In this document: one piece after another, positions 6,468 to 14,857 of the stretch
Position numbering within the stretch: the first letter of the stretch is position 1
Layout of the letters: every line of letters starts with the position of its first letter
DNA from: Actinomycetota bacterium
GTDB taxonomy: Bacteria; Actinomycetota; Acidimicrobiia; Acidimicrobiales; Ilumatobacteraceae
Assembly: GCA_963169665.1 (NCBI GenBank)
Contig: CAUJET010000100.1
Span: 1 to 40,002, forward strand
Reading direction: 5' to 3'
Length of the DNA: 40,002 bases
The notes under the pieces: model-generated
What the model was told of the DNA's origin: nothing
What the model saw: only the letters and a program-made list of their open reading frames with translations
Databases searched by the model: none
Made by a program: the position numbers and the translations under genes

Positions 6468-8174
6468 GTGGAGCCCCTCGCCACCAGCCCCGACGCGCCG
6501 ACGAGCGCGCCCCTCCGGGTCGCCGTGCGCGCTCCGGCCGCGACCGAGGTGACGCTCGTCGTCCGCTCGGCCGGCGGTGACGGCGATCGTGAGCGGCGGA
6601 CGCTGCTGGCGCGAGGCGGTGCCCTCGATGCGGCGGCCGGCTGGTGGCACGGCCAGACGTCGGCGGCGGGTGGCGACCGGTACTGGCTCGAGGTCGACGG
6701 GGGCGAGCCGCTGGTCGACCCGTCGGCCGAGGCGCTCACGTTCGTCGACGGCCGTCCGGTCGGGGTGGTGCGTGGCGCGCCGTGGCCGAAGCGGCCGCAA
6801 CTCGTCCGGGGCGACGACGACACAGCGCGTCGGTATCCGGTGGTCTACGAACTGCACCCTCGCGGTTTCGCCCGCACGTTCGCCGGTGCGCGTGCCCGGC
6901 TGCCGTATCTGCGCGACCTCGGCGTCGACGTGATCGAGCTGATGCCCGTGCACCCGTTCGACTCGTCGGACAACTACTGGGGGTACATGCCGATCATCTG
7001 GGGCGCGGTCCACCAGCCCTACGCATCCGGCCCCGACGCCGCCGTCGAGCTCGCCGACTTCGTCTCGGATGCCCACGCCCACGGGCTCGCCGTGTGGATC
7101 GACGTGGTGTTCAACCACACCGGTGAAGGCGATCCCACCCGACCGACGTGGACGCTGCGCGGCCTCGACCCGTCGGTGTACCGCTGGCGCGACGACGGCC
7201 GCCCATGCGACGACAGCGGATGCGGCAACGACGTCGATCCGGCCGATCCGTGGATCCGCGACCTCGTGCTCGAGGCGCTCGACCGGTACGCGGACCTCGG
7301 GGTGGACGGCTTCCGCTTCGACCTCGCCTCGTTGCTCACCCGCGACGGAGGCGACCTGGTGCGGCGGATCGGCGACTGGGCCGAACGGCGCGGGGTCACC
7401 CTCGTCGCCGAGCCGTGGGACCTCGCGTCCTACCAAGTGGGTCGGGGCTTCCCCGACCGGCGCTGGGCACAGTGGAACGATCGCTTCCGCGACGACGTTC
7501 GCGGCTTCGTCCGTGCCGAGCCGGGTCTCGTGCCCGCGATGGCACAGCGCGTGCAGGGCAGCCCGGAGATCTTCGACGGACAGCCGTGGCGCACCGTCAA
7601 CTTCGTCGACGCCCACGACGGCCTCACACTCCACGACCTGACGATCGTGACCGCCGATCGCCATCGATCGTGGGACTGCGGCCCGGAGCTGCGACCACAG
7701 CAGTTGCGGAACCTCTTCACCGTCCTGTTGCTGTCGGCCGGTCCGGCGATGTTCGTGATGGGGGACGAGTTCGGGCGCACCCAACACGGCCACGACAATC
7801 CGTACGACATCGACGGACCGACCAGCTGGGTCGACTGGACCCTGCTCGATCGGAGCGACCTGCGCGATCTGCACGACGACGTGAGGCGGCTCCTCGCACT
7901 GCGGCGGCACCTCGACCACGAGGCCGTCCGCTGCCACGGGGTGCAGGGCGGTCCCGACTACGGCTACGAATCGCGGTCGCTCGCCTGGCACAGCGGCGCC
8001 GTGTACGTCATGGCGAACACCTGGTGGGAGCCGCTCGAGTTCGCCGTGCAGGCGCCGGGTGGCTGGCGGTTCGAGTTCGCCTCGTCCCCGTCGTCGCGGC
8101 AGCTCGACGACGGTACGGTCCTCGTGGCACCTCGTTCGGTGGTGGTGCTGTTCGACGAAAGCAGCACCACATGA
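6468..8174 (+). CDS. glgX: GH13 glycogen debranching enzyme (GlgX/isoamylase type)
   Basis: 568 residues. An N-terminal CBM48-like beta domain (about 15-105) precedes a GH13 barrel with YELHPRGFA, PVHPFDSSDNYWGY, DVVFNHTGEG, and DDSGCGNDVD, the latter typical of GlgX. The catalytic triad is visible: Asp285 in DGFRFDLAS, Glu315 in VAEPWD and Asp384 in FVDAHDG. GDEFGRTQHGHDNPYD follows. Family knowledge: it hydrolyses alpha-1,6 branches of limit dextrins in glycogen breakdown. It is shorter than usual GlgX (about 700 residues), with trimmed loops and a reduced C-terminal domain. The GTG at 6468 is the only reasonable in-frame start. The gene ends in an ATGA overlap with the luciferase-like gene. 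Maltooligosyltrehalose trehalohydrolase is the main alternative, disfavoured by the DDSGCGN block. Confidence 0.82.
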   Translation: MEPLATSPDAPTSAPLRVAVRAPAATEVTLVVRSAGGDGDRERRTLLARGGALDAAAGWWHGQTSAAGGDRYWLEVDGGEPLVDPSAEALTFVDGRPVGVVRGAPWPKRPQLVRGDDDTARRYPVVYELHPRGFARTFAGARARLPYLRDLGVDVIELMPVHPFDSSDNYWGYMPIIWGAVHQPYASGPDAAVELADFVSDAHAHGLAVWIDVVFNHTGEGDPTRPTWTLRGLDPSVYRWRDDGRPCDDSGCGNDVDPADPWIRDLVLEALDRYADLGVDGFRFDLASLLTRDGGDLVRRIGDWAERRGVTLVAEPWDLASYQVGRGFPDRRWAQWNDRFRDDVRGFVRAEPGLVPAMAQRVQGSPEIFDGQPWRTVNFVDAHDGLTLHDLTIVTADRHRSWDCGPELRPQQLRNLFTVLLLSAGPAMFVMGDEFGRTQHGHDNPYDIDGPTSWVDWTLLDRSDLRDLHDDVRRLLALRRHLDHEAVRCHGVQGGPDYGYESRSLAWHSGAVYVMANTWWEPLEFAVQAPGGWRFEFASSPSSRQLDDGTVLVAPRSVVVLFDESSTT

Positions 8175-8965
8175 TCATCGACGTCCAGCTCAACCCCGCG
8201 GTCGAACCGTGGGAGCGCATCCGCGACGGGGTCCTCGTCGCCGAGGCAGCGGGCTTCGAGACCGCCTACGTGTTCGACCACTTCGCCGGGAACGTGCTGC
8301 GCGGCGGAAGCGACATGCTCGAGTGCTTCTCGCTGCTCGGGGCGATGGCAGCGGCCACCACGACGATCGGCCTGGGCACGTTGGTGGTCAACGTCGCCAA
8401 CCGGAACCCGGGGGTGATGGCCAACGCCGCCGCCAGCGTGCAGTCGATCAGCGGCGGTCGGCTGCTGCTCGGCCTGGGAGCGGGTGCCGCGCCGAACACG
8501 GCCTGGTCCGCGGAGCACCGCGCACTCGGGCTCGACCTGGCGCCCACCATCGCCACGCGGCACCAGCGGCTCGCCGACGCGCTCGACCTGCTCGACGAGA
8601 TGTGGGGCGACGACCGGCCGGCCGCGTACGAGCACTTCCATCTGCCGCGGCCCCGCCCCAGGGTGTTTCTCGGCGTGAACAGCGAACCCCTGGCCCGGCT
8701 CGCGGCCGTGCGTACCGACGGGTTCAACGTCCGCCGCAGCCACGAGGACCTCCCGGCGATCATCGGGGCCGCGACGGCGGCTCGTGCTGCGAGCGACCGG
8801 GTCGGCGACCCGATGATCGTGTCGGTCTGGGCGGAGTGGGACCGCGGCCTCGCCGATCCTGATCATCCCGATCGGCGCCGGTGGGCCGAGCTCGGCGTGA
8901 ACCGGCTGGTGCTGGTGTGCCTGAACCCGCACGACCCGGTCGAGCTCGAGCGGTTCTTCGCCTGA
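8171..8965 (+). CDS. Luciferase-like monooxygenase (probable F420-dependent oxidoreductase)
   Basis: 264 residues of the luciferase-like TIM-barrel family. It opens MIIDVQLNPAVEPWERI and shows ETAYVFDHFAG, TTIGLGTLVVNVANRNPGVMA, the SGGRLLLGLGAGA block that binds the cofactor phosphate, and LADALDLLDEMW. Family knowledge: actinobacterial members mostly use coenzyme F420, some use FMN; the substrate cannot be told. It is somewhat short for the family (usually 290-350) and has a reduced insertion region before the C-terminus. The ATG at 8171-8173 overlaps the stop of the debranching gene (ATGA), so the two are translated together. A metabolic link between them is not evident. Confidence 0.85.
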   Translation: MIIDVQLNPAVEPWERIRDGVLVAEAAGFETAYVFDHFAGNVLRGGSDMLECFSLLGAMAAATTTIGLGTLVVNVANRNPGVMANAAASVQSISGGRLLLGLGAGAAPNTAWSAEHRALGLDLAPTIATRHQRLADALDLLDEMWGDDRPAAYEHFHLPRPRPRVFLGVNSEPLARLAAVRTDGFNVRRSHEDLPAIIGAATAARAASDRVGDPMIVSVWAEWDRGLADPDHPDRRRWAELGVNRLVLVCLNPHDPVELERFFA

Positions 8966-9013
8966 CGTCGGCAGGCTGCCGGCCGCGCGCCCACGGACGC
9001 GATCTGCCCGCGA

Positions 9014-11185
9014 TCAGCCGCTGGTCAGGGCCGACACGAACTCACGCGACTCCCGGTCGAGTTCGCTGCCTCGCTCGAGCAGGGTGAACGACGATGTGGC
9101 CACCTCGTCGGTCGCCGCGCCGGCGACCGCACTCGATGCCACGACGCTCGCGACGGTCTCGACGGCCCGTTCCATGCCGCGCGCGGCCGAGGTGACGCCC
9201 GATGCGATCTGCGCCGTTGCCGCGGCCTGCTCGTCGATCGCGGTGGCGACGGTGGCCGACGCCTGGCTGATCGACGAGATGGTCCGGTCGATGGCGGTGA
9301 TCGCCGCGAGCGAACGCGACGTGGCCTGCTGGACGTCGGCGATCTGCCGGGCGATGTCCTCGGTCGCCGCCGCGGTCTGACCCGCCAGGTCGCGCACCTC
9401 GCTCGCGACGACGGCGAAGCCCTTGCCCGCCTCACCAGCGCGAGCGGCCTCGATCGTCGCGTTCAGCGCGAGCAGATTGGTCTGGCTCGCGATCTGCTCG
9501 ATCAACGCCACGACGTCGCTGATCGCCCGCGTCGTCGATTCGAGCGACTGGAACTCGCGACGCATGTGGTCGGCCTCGCCGACGGCTCGATGCGCCGTCT
9601 CGCTCGACACCGACATCTCGTTGCGGATGTCGTGGATCGAGCCGCTCAGCTGCTCGACGGCGGTCGCCACCTGCTGGATGTCGGCCGCGGCCCGTTCGGT
9701 GATCGACGCTGCGTAGCGGGCGTTGTCGGTGGTGGACTGTGTGGTGGCGCGGAGCTCGTCGGCCCGTGCGCTGAGTCGTGCCGACTCCGCCGAGACGATC
9801 GAGGAGATCCCGCCGATCGCTTCGGAGAACCGGTCGGAGAGCTGTTGGAAGGTCCGGCGCCGGTCCTGTTCGGCGAGCTCGCGTTCCTGCACCTGTTCGG
9901 CGAGCAGGTCGGCGCGTTCCTCGGCGAGTGTCTCCTGCCGGCGACGCATCTCCTCGTGCTCGGCCCGGAGCCGTTCCTCCTCGGCGCGCGCCTGCTCGCC
10001 GTCGACCAGCGCCCGTCGGTAGCGGTCGACCGCTGTCGCGAGACTGCCGAGTTCGTCCGGCCGGTCCGTGTCACCCACCGGCGAGGTCAGGTCGCCGTCC
10101 GCGATGCGGTCGACCGCGAGACCGAGACGGTGCACCGGTGCACCGAGGAGGCGGCGGACGCTCAGCCAACAACCGGCGGCCACCAGGAGAGCGACGACGA
10201 TGCCGGTGAGGACCATCCGCCGCTGGACGTCGCGAACCGGGGCGAGCACCGTCGACTCGGGCACGGAGACGACCACCGACCAGGTCATGTCAGTGCCGTC
10301 GAACGGAACCGGCACCGAGATCGAACGTGCGACAGGCTCGTCGTCGCTCAGCGCGCCCGTCCAGGCGGCGCCCACGGTCGGGTCCTCGAGCGCCGGAGCG
10401 AACCCTGGGTGCAGGTCGAGGGCCGGGGTGCCGAGTCCTTCGCCTGCACGTGAGGCGACGAGCAGGCCGGTCTGGGACACGAGGGTCACCTCGCCGGTCG
10501 ACATCGGACGCAGCTCGCTGACCTGCTGCTGCAAGGTGTCGAGTGCGATGTCGACACCCGCCATGCCGACGATCTCCCCGCGCACGATCAGCGGGGTCAC
10601 CAGCGAGGTCATCAGGACGTCGACACCGTTCACCGGGTAGACGAACGGCTCGAGGACGAAGGTGCCGCCGGTCGTGACCGGGAGTTGGTAGTAGTCGCCC
10701 GCCCCTGCCGTGTCGTACGACAGCAGCGGTTCGACCGCGATCTCGCCGCTCGCACGGTTCCAGTAGGGCACATACCGGCCTGTCGCGTCGTGGCCCGGGG
10801 TGTTCGCGTACACGGTGTCGAAGCCGTCGAGCGCCTCGGGTTCCCAACCGGTGTAGACGCCGAGCAGGACCGGGTGCTCCTCGAGCAGCTCGACCTGGAT
10901 CGCGTCGTACGCCGACCGGTTGCGGACGCCCGATTCGTTGAGCGCCGACAAGGTGGCGCTCAGCCCGCGGGCCACGTCGAGCGCTTCGTCGAGCGTCGAT
11001 TGGATGTCGGCGGCGGTCTGCCGGGCGACTTCCTCCTGGTAGCGCTCCGTGCTCTCACGAACCTGGTCGGCCACCCGTGTCGAGACGGTCAACACCATGC
11101 AGGCCAGGCCGACGGTCGACACGGCGCCGATGATGAGGGTGAGCTTGCGCGCCAGGCGGCGGCCGACGAAACGTCTGATCGACAT
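9014..11185 (-). CDS. Methyl-accepting chemotaxis protein with periplasmic-side Cache sensor
   Basis: 723 residues. TM1 spans about 13-34, an extracellular dCache-type sensor about 40-320 ([31 protein letters not shown], and [16 protein letters not shown] are typical), and TM2 about 328-347. A HAMP domain follows ([20 protein letters not shown], in parts), then a charged coiled coil. The MCP signalling domain has the hairpin tip [21 protein letters not shown], in parts, followed by [15 protein letters not shown]. The last residues (FVSALTSG) carry no CheR-binding pentapeptide. Family knowledge: Cache receptors sense small extracellular metabolites and control CheA. No che genes are in the window. 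The ATG has GGAGG at 7 nt. A perfect inverted repeat lies in the upstream region (11205-11219). Confidence 0.95.
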   Translation of the reverse strand: MSIRRFVGRRLARKLTLIIGAVSTVGLACMVLTVSTRVADQVRESTERYQEEVARQTAADIQSTLDEALDVARGLSATLSALNESGVRNRSAYDAIQVELLEEHPVLLGVYTGWEPEALDGFDTVYANTPGHDATGRYVPYWNRASGEIAVEPLLSYDTAGAGDYYQLPVTTGGTFVLEPFVYPVNGVDVLMTSLVTPLIVRGEIVGMAGVDIALDTLQQQVSELRPMSTGEVTLVSQTGLLVASRAGEGLGTPALDLHPGFAPALEDPTVGAAWTGALSDDEPVARSISVPVPFDGTDMTWSVVVSVPESTVLAPVRDVQRRMVLTGIVVALLVAAGCWLSVRRLLGAPVHRLGLAVDRIADGDLTSPVGDTDRPDELGSLATAVDRYRRALVDGEQARAEEERLRAEHEEMRRRQETLAEERADLLAEQVQERELAEQDRRRTFQQLSDRFSEAIGGISSIVSAESARLSARADELRATTQSTTDNARYAASITERAAADIQQVATAVEQLSGSIHDIRNEMSVSSETAHRAVGEADHMRREFQSLESTTRAISDVVALIEQIASQTNLLALNATIEAARAGEAGKGFAVVASEVRDLAGQTAAATEDIARQIADVQQATSRSLAAITAIDRTISSISQASATVATAIDEQAAATAQIASGVTSAARGMERAVETVASVVASSAVAGAATDEVATSSFTLLERGSELDRESREFVSALTSG

Positions 11186-11204
11186 GGGGATCCTCCGGAC
11201 GGGA

Positions 11205-11219
11205 ACGGTCCGTGACCGT
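11205..11219. promoter_or_regulatory. Inverted repeat upstream of the chemoreceptor gene
   Basis: ACGGTC and GACCGT flank a 3-bp centre, 19 bp before the chemoreceptor start. It could be an operator or a small hairpin in the leader; nothing else supports a specific regulator. Confidence 0.3.
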
Positions 11220-11270
11220 CCGTCTGACCAGGCCCGTTGTCAACAGGGTGACGGAGGTTCTCGTCGGTGG

Positions 11271-12563
11271 TCAGAGGTAGCGCAACGCCTTCGCGGTGGC
11301 GGTGAGCTCGTCGCGGAACGACGGGTGGGCGACCGCGATCAGCGCCCGGGTTCTTTCCCTGATGGTGCGCCCCCGGAGCTCGGCCACGCCGTACTCGGTG
11401 ACCACCATGTCGACGGTGTTCTTCACCGTGGTGACGACGTCGCCGGGCGAGAGCTGGGGCACGATGCGACTCAGTTCCCCGCCCTTGGCGGTGCTCTGCA
11501 GGACGATGAAACTCTGCCCGCCCGGGCTGTACGCCGCCCCGCGAGCGAAGTCGCTCTGCCCGCCCGACGACGAGTAGTAGCGGCCATTGATGGTCTCGCT
11601 CGCGCACTGCCCGAGGAAGTCCACGGCGAGGCTCGCGTTGATCGACACGAAGTCGACGTCGCGAGAGATGACGCGAGGGTCGTTCACGTACCGCGCCGAC
11701 CACATCTCGATGGTCGGGTTGTCGTGGATGAAGTCGTAGAGCCGTTGCGTGCCGAGCGCGAACGTGCCGATCACCTTCAGCCGGTTGTTCGCCTTCTTCA
11801 CGCCGTTCACGACGCCTGCCTCGATCAGGTCGATGAGGCCGTCGGAGATGAGCTCGGTGTGCACGCCCATGTCGACGTGGTCCTTGAGGTGAGCGAGCAC
11901 CGCGTTGGGGATCGCGCCGATGCCCGCCTGCAGGGTGCTGCCGTGGCGTACCCGCTCGGCGACGAAGCCGCCGATCATCCGGTCGATGTCGGTCGGCTGT
12001 GCCGGTGGCACCTCGAGCAGCGGATAGTCGGTCTCGATGTAGCCGTCGATCTGCGAGACGTGGATCTGGTTGCGACCCGACGTGCGCGGCATCTGGTTGT
12101 TGACCTCGATGAAGAACGGGGCCCGGCCGATGAAGCTGGCGACGTAGTCGGCGCTCACCCCGAGGGAGAAGTTGCCGTGCTGGTCGGGCGGTGCGGCCGC
12201 GGCGATCACGTACGGGTGCCCGGATCGACGCCGGATGAGGTCGTACACCTCGGAGAAGTGGTTCGGGACGAGGTCGACGTGGCCCTCGTGGAAGCACGGA
12301 CGGGTGATGTGCGAGAGGAAGTACGAGACGTGGCGCAGGTGATCGCCGTAGGCACCGTGCAGCGTCGGCCGGTCGCGGAGCGCGTGCATCTGGTGGACCG
12401 TGACGCCGTCGAGTCGATCGGCGTTGGCCTCGAGTGCATCGAGCAGCTGAACGGGTTCGCCGTTGGCGATCGGCACGATCACCTCGGAGCCGGGGACGAG
12501 TCGGTCGACGAACGCGGCCGGATCGGTGACCCGCTTGGCGGCGAGCAGACTGGCGGCGCTCAC
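11271..12563 (-). CDS. Acetyl-CoA hydrolase/transferase family protein (4-hydroxybutyrate CoA-transferase type)
   Basis: 430 residues, the normal length for the family. It has the glycine-rich QAGIGAIPNAVLAHL, the HTELISDGLIDLIEAG block containing the expected catalytic Glu (HTE), and VVTEYGVAELRGRTIRER near the end. Family knowledge: members move CoA between acetate and acids such as 4-hydroxybutyrate, succinate or butyrate, through a glutamyl-CoA intermediate. The GTG at 12561-12563 overlaps the TGA of the FAD oxidase gene upstream (GTGA), so the two form a coupled pair. With a putrescine/amine-type oxidase upstream, a route from amines via GABA or 4-hydroxybutyrate is conceivable, but that is only inference; a plain acetyl-CoA hydrolase is also possible. 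Confidence 0.87.
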   Translation of the reverse strand: MSAASLLAAKRVTDPAAFVDRLVPGSEVIVPIANGEPVQLLDALEANADRLDGVTVHQMHALRDRPTLHGAYGDHLRHVSYFLSHITRPCFHEGHVDLVPNHFSEVYDLIRRRSGHPYVIAAAAPPDQHGNFSLGVSADYVASFIGRAPFFIEVNNQMPRTSGRNQIHVSQIDGYIETDYPLLEVPPAQPTDIDRMIGGFVAERVRHGSTLQAGIGAIPNAVLAHLKDHVDMGVHTELISDGLIDLIEAGVVNGVKKANNRLKVIGTFALGTQRLYDFIHDNPTIEMWSARYVNDPRVISRDVDFVSINASLAVDFLGQCASETINGRYYSSSGGQSDFARGAAYSPGGQSFIVLQSTAKGGELSRIVPQLSPGDVVTTVKNTVDMVVTEYGVAELRGRTIRERTRALIAVAHPSFRDELTATAKALRYL

Positions 12564-13993
12564 GAGTCGAACCCGAGGCCGAAGCGGTCGAGGCCCTGCA
12601 ACCAGAGGTTGCGCTTGCCGGTCTTGTCCTCGCGGTCGAGCGACCAGCGCGTGGCCTGGATGCCGATGAATCGGAACGGTTCGGGCGGGAACGGCAACGG
12701 CTTCTCCTGGACGAACTTGGTCTGAGTGGCCATGGATCGCTTGCCGTCGAGCAGGTCGAGCATGACCTCGCCGCCGAAGCGGGTGGATGCGACGCCGAGG
12801 CCGGTGTAGCCGAGTGCGTAGGCCACGCGGCCCTGCCATGCCTGGCCCCAGAACACGCAGAACCGGCTGCAGGTGTCGATCGCACCGCCCCACATGTGCG
12901 TGAACTTCACGCCCTCGAGCTGCGGGAACGTGTCGAAGAAGTGCTTGCTCAACTTCGCCCACGTCTCGGGTCGGCTCTCGAGCTCGGTGTTCACCTTGCC
13001 GCGCCAGAAGTAGATGGCGTCGTAGCCGCCCCACAGGATCCGGTTGTCCTCGGTGAGCCGGTAGTAGTGGAACTGGTTGGCGATGTCGCTGAGGCCCTGT
13101 CGGTTCGTCCAGCCGATCTCGGCCAGCTGGGCGTTCGTGAGCGGCTCGGTGACCATGCAGTAGTCGTAGACCGGTGCGATGTAGTGACCGATCCGGTTGA
13201 GGAGGGGTTTGAACGCATTGGTCGCGAGCGCCACCTTGCCGGCGCGCACCCGGCCGAGCGGCGTGTTGATGAGCACGCCCACGCCGTCTTTCTCGATCGA
13301 CGTCGCCTTGGTGTCCTCGTAGATGCGTACGCCGAGGGACATGCAGGCGGACTTGAGGCCCCACACGAGGCGGGCCGGGTCGACGATCGCAGCGCGATCC
13401 TTGCGCCACAGCCCACCGGTGTAGGTGGGGGAATTCACCTGTCGGCGCATCCCCTCGGCGTCGAGCAGCTCCACCTTCTGGCCGAGTGACCGCAGGTGCG
13501 TGAAGTCGTCGCGCAGCTCGGGCAGGTACGAGGCCGAATGGAACTGGGTGGCCACATCGATCACGCCCGTGCGCTCGTAGTCGCAGTCGATGTTGTACCG
13601 CTTGATCGCAGCCTCGATGTCGTTGAGGTTCTTGAGCCCCAGCTCCTCGAGCAGTGCGAGCTCGTCCGGGAAACGTTCCTGGCCGTTGGCGACACCGTGG
13701 GTGAGGCTCGACTCCATGAACCCACCGTTGCGGCCGCTCGCCGCCGAGCCGATCTCGTGGGCGTCGATGAGCACCACGTCGCGGCTCGGGTCGCGCTCTT
13801 TCGCGATGAGGGCGGTCCACAACCCGGTGTAGCCGCCACCGACGATGCACAGGTCGCACGTCTCGGTGCGCACCAGCGTGGGGTTGCTGTCGGGCTCGTC
13901 GGCGTCCTCGTACCAATACGGGTACGGGTCTGCATCGGCGATGGCGTCCAGGTGGAACTCCCGGATGCCGGATTCGTCGTCTTCGATCGCCAT
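12560..13993 (-). CDS. FAD-dependent oxidoreductase of the DAO family (PuuB-like)
   Basis: 477 residues from the ATG at 13991-13993. The FAD-binding Rossmann motif is CDLCIVGGGYTGLWTALIA, followed by VVLIDAHEIGSAASGRNGG, which is the typical block of gamma-glutamylputrescine oxidase-like and related amino-acid oxidases. The C-terminal FAD contact is ALGYTGLGVASTRFGG. Family knowledge: such enzymes oxidise secondary or primary amines and amino acids, releasing H2O2 or feeding electrons on. Here the substrate is unknown. It is the first gene of a two-gene operon with a CoA-transferase. A GTG at 14006-14008 is an alternative start. GGTGAT upstream of the ATG may be the ribosome binding site. A TAGCGT -10 lies at 14045-14050, giving a short leader. 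Confidence 0.86.
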   Translation of the reverse strand: MAIEDDESGIREFHLDAIADADPYPYWYEDADEPDSNPTLVRTETCDLCIVGGGYTGLWTALIAKERDPSRDVVLIDAHEIGSAASGRNGGFMESSLTHGVANGQERFPDELALLEELGLKNLNDIEAAIKRYNIDCDYERTGVIDVATQFHSASYLPELRDDFTHLRSLGQKVELLDAEGMRRQVNSPTYTGGLWRKDRAAIVDPARLVWGLKSACMSLGVRIYEDTKATSIEKDGVGVLINTPLGRVRAGKVALATNAFKPLLNRIGHYIAPVYDYCMVTEPLTNAQLAEIGWTNRQGLSDIANQFHYYRLTEDNRILWGGYDAIYFWRGKVNTELESRPETWAKLSKHFFDTFPQLEGVKFTHMWGGAIDTCSRFCVFWGQAWQGRVAYALGYTGLGVASTRFGGEVMLDLLDGKRSMATQTKFVQEKPLPFPPEPFRFIGIQATRWSLDREDKTGKRNLWLQGLDRFGLGFDS

Positions 13994-14044
13994 GTGAGGT
14001 ATCACCAACCAGCTGTGCCCGGGACAAATGCGGCGTTCGGCGCC

Positions 14045-14050
14045 ACGCTA
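14045..14050 (-). promoter_or_regulatory. Putative -10 element of the FAD oxidase operon
   Basis: TAGCGT within GGGTAGCGTGG, the same core found before the cytidylyltransferase and PAP2 genes. It would start transcription about 45 nt before the ATG, so this message would have a leader. Confidence 0.33.
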
Positions 14051-14085
14051 CCCGAGACGGACCGTCTCCACCGTCCGTCGACGGC

Positions 14086-14091
14086 TACGGT
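14086..14091 (+). promoter_or_regulatory. Putative -10 element (TACGGT) of the SDR gene
   Basis: TACGGT ends exactly 7 nt before the ATG at 14099, so the transcript would begin at or next to the start codon. No ribosome binding site is seen. Confidence 0.42.
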
Positions 14092-14098
14092 CCGCCAC

Positions 14099-14824
14099 AT
14101 GGATCTCGGACTCTCCGGCCGTCGCGCCGCCGTCGCAGCAGCCTCGGCCGGTCTCGGTTTCGCGTCTGCGCAGGCCCTCGCAGCGGAAGGCGCGCAGGTC
14201 GTGATCTGCGGCCGCGACCGGGCGCGCATCGACGATGCGGCCGCCCGCATCGGCAACGGCTGCGTCGCCCTCGTCCAGGACGTGGCCGACGCGGCCGGCG
14301 GCGCAGCGTTCGTCGCCGCGGCGTCCGAGGTGCTCGGCGGACTCGACATCGTGGTCGCCAACGCCGGCGGGCCGCCAGGTGGCACCTTCGAGTCGACCCC
14401 GATCGACCTCTACGAACCGGCGATCGACCTGTCGTTGATGAGCGTGGTGGGCATGGCGAAGACAGCGATCCCGGCGATGCGTGAGCAGCGGTGGGGCCGA
14501 TTCGTCGCGATCACGTCGGTGTCGGTGCGTCAGCCGATCCCGACGCTGATCCTGTCGAACACGGCGCGGGCGGGTGTCACCGGCTTCCTGAAGACGGTCG
14601 CCCGCGAGGTCGCTGCCGACGGGGTCACCGTGAACTCGGTGCAGCCGGGTCTCCACGCGACCGATCGTGTGACCCAGCTCTACGGGGACGCGTCGAACCT
14701 CGGCCCGATCGGCGACCCGGCCGACTTCGGCTCGATCGTCACGTTCCTGTGCGGCGACCAGGCGAGGTTCGTCACCGGCCTGCAGTTGCACGTCGATGGG
14801 GGCTCGTACGCCGGCCTCCAGTGA
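14099..14824 (+). CDS. SDR-family protein lacking the catalytic Tyr/Lys pair
   Basis: 241 residues of the short-chain dehydrogenase fold. The nucleotide-binding turn is degenerate (AAASAGLG instead of TGxxxGxG), NAG is kept (VVANAGGPPGG), the catalytic-Ser segment AITSVSV is kept, and the C-terminal VTGLQLHVDGGSYAGLQ is typical. Aligned without gaps to FabG, the active-site Tyr is Ser153 and the Lys is Arg157 (SNTARAGVTG). Family knowledge: a subgroup annotated as SDR or 3-oxoacyl-ACP reductase carries this S/N-x-x-R variant; its chemistry is not established to me. The gene is divergent from the FAD oxidase operon and looks leaderless. It could be a non-catalytic binding protein or use another mechanism. 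Confidence 0.88.
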   Translation: MDLGLSGRRAAVAAASAGLGFASAQALAAEGAQVVICGRDRARIDDAAARIGNGCVALVQDVADAAGGAAFVAAASEVLGGLDIVVANAGGPPGGTFESTPIDLYEPAIDLSLMSVVGMAKTAIPAMREQRWGRFVAITSVSVRQPIPTLILSNTARAGVTGFLKTVAREVAADGVTVNSVQPGLHATDRVTQLYGDASNLGPIGDPADFGSIVTFLCGDQARFVTGLQLHVDGGSYAGLQ

Positions 14825-14829
14825 GCCGA

Positions 14830-14856
14830 CGGGTGGCGGGTGATCTGCCGCACCCG
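14830..14856. terminator. Imperfect hairpin between convergent genes
   Basis: CGGGT-G-GCGG pairs with CCGC-ACCCG with one bulged G and an 8-nt loop. It fills the gap between the SDR stop and the DUF1501 stop and could end both transcripts. Confidence 0.35.
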
Positions 14857-14857
14857 A

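Noticed and set aside
7148..8965. A 605-codon frame that would fuse a long arginine-rich N-terminus to the luciferase-like protein
   Set aside because: The first part is the out-of-frame shadow of the debranching gene. Homology starts at the ATG at 8171.
8966..9013. Terminator between the luciferase-like and chemoreceptor genes
   Set aside because: CGGCAGGCTGCCG is palindromic but leaves no workable loop, and no longer stem is present.
11271..14027. A 918-codon open frame on the minus strand reading through the CoA-transferase and beyond
   Set aside because: Only the part from 12563 down shows homology. The upstream part is an arginine-rich shadow of the FAD oxidase gene, and a GTGA overlap marks the real start.
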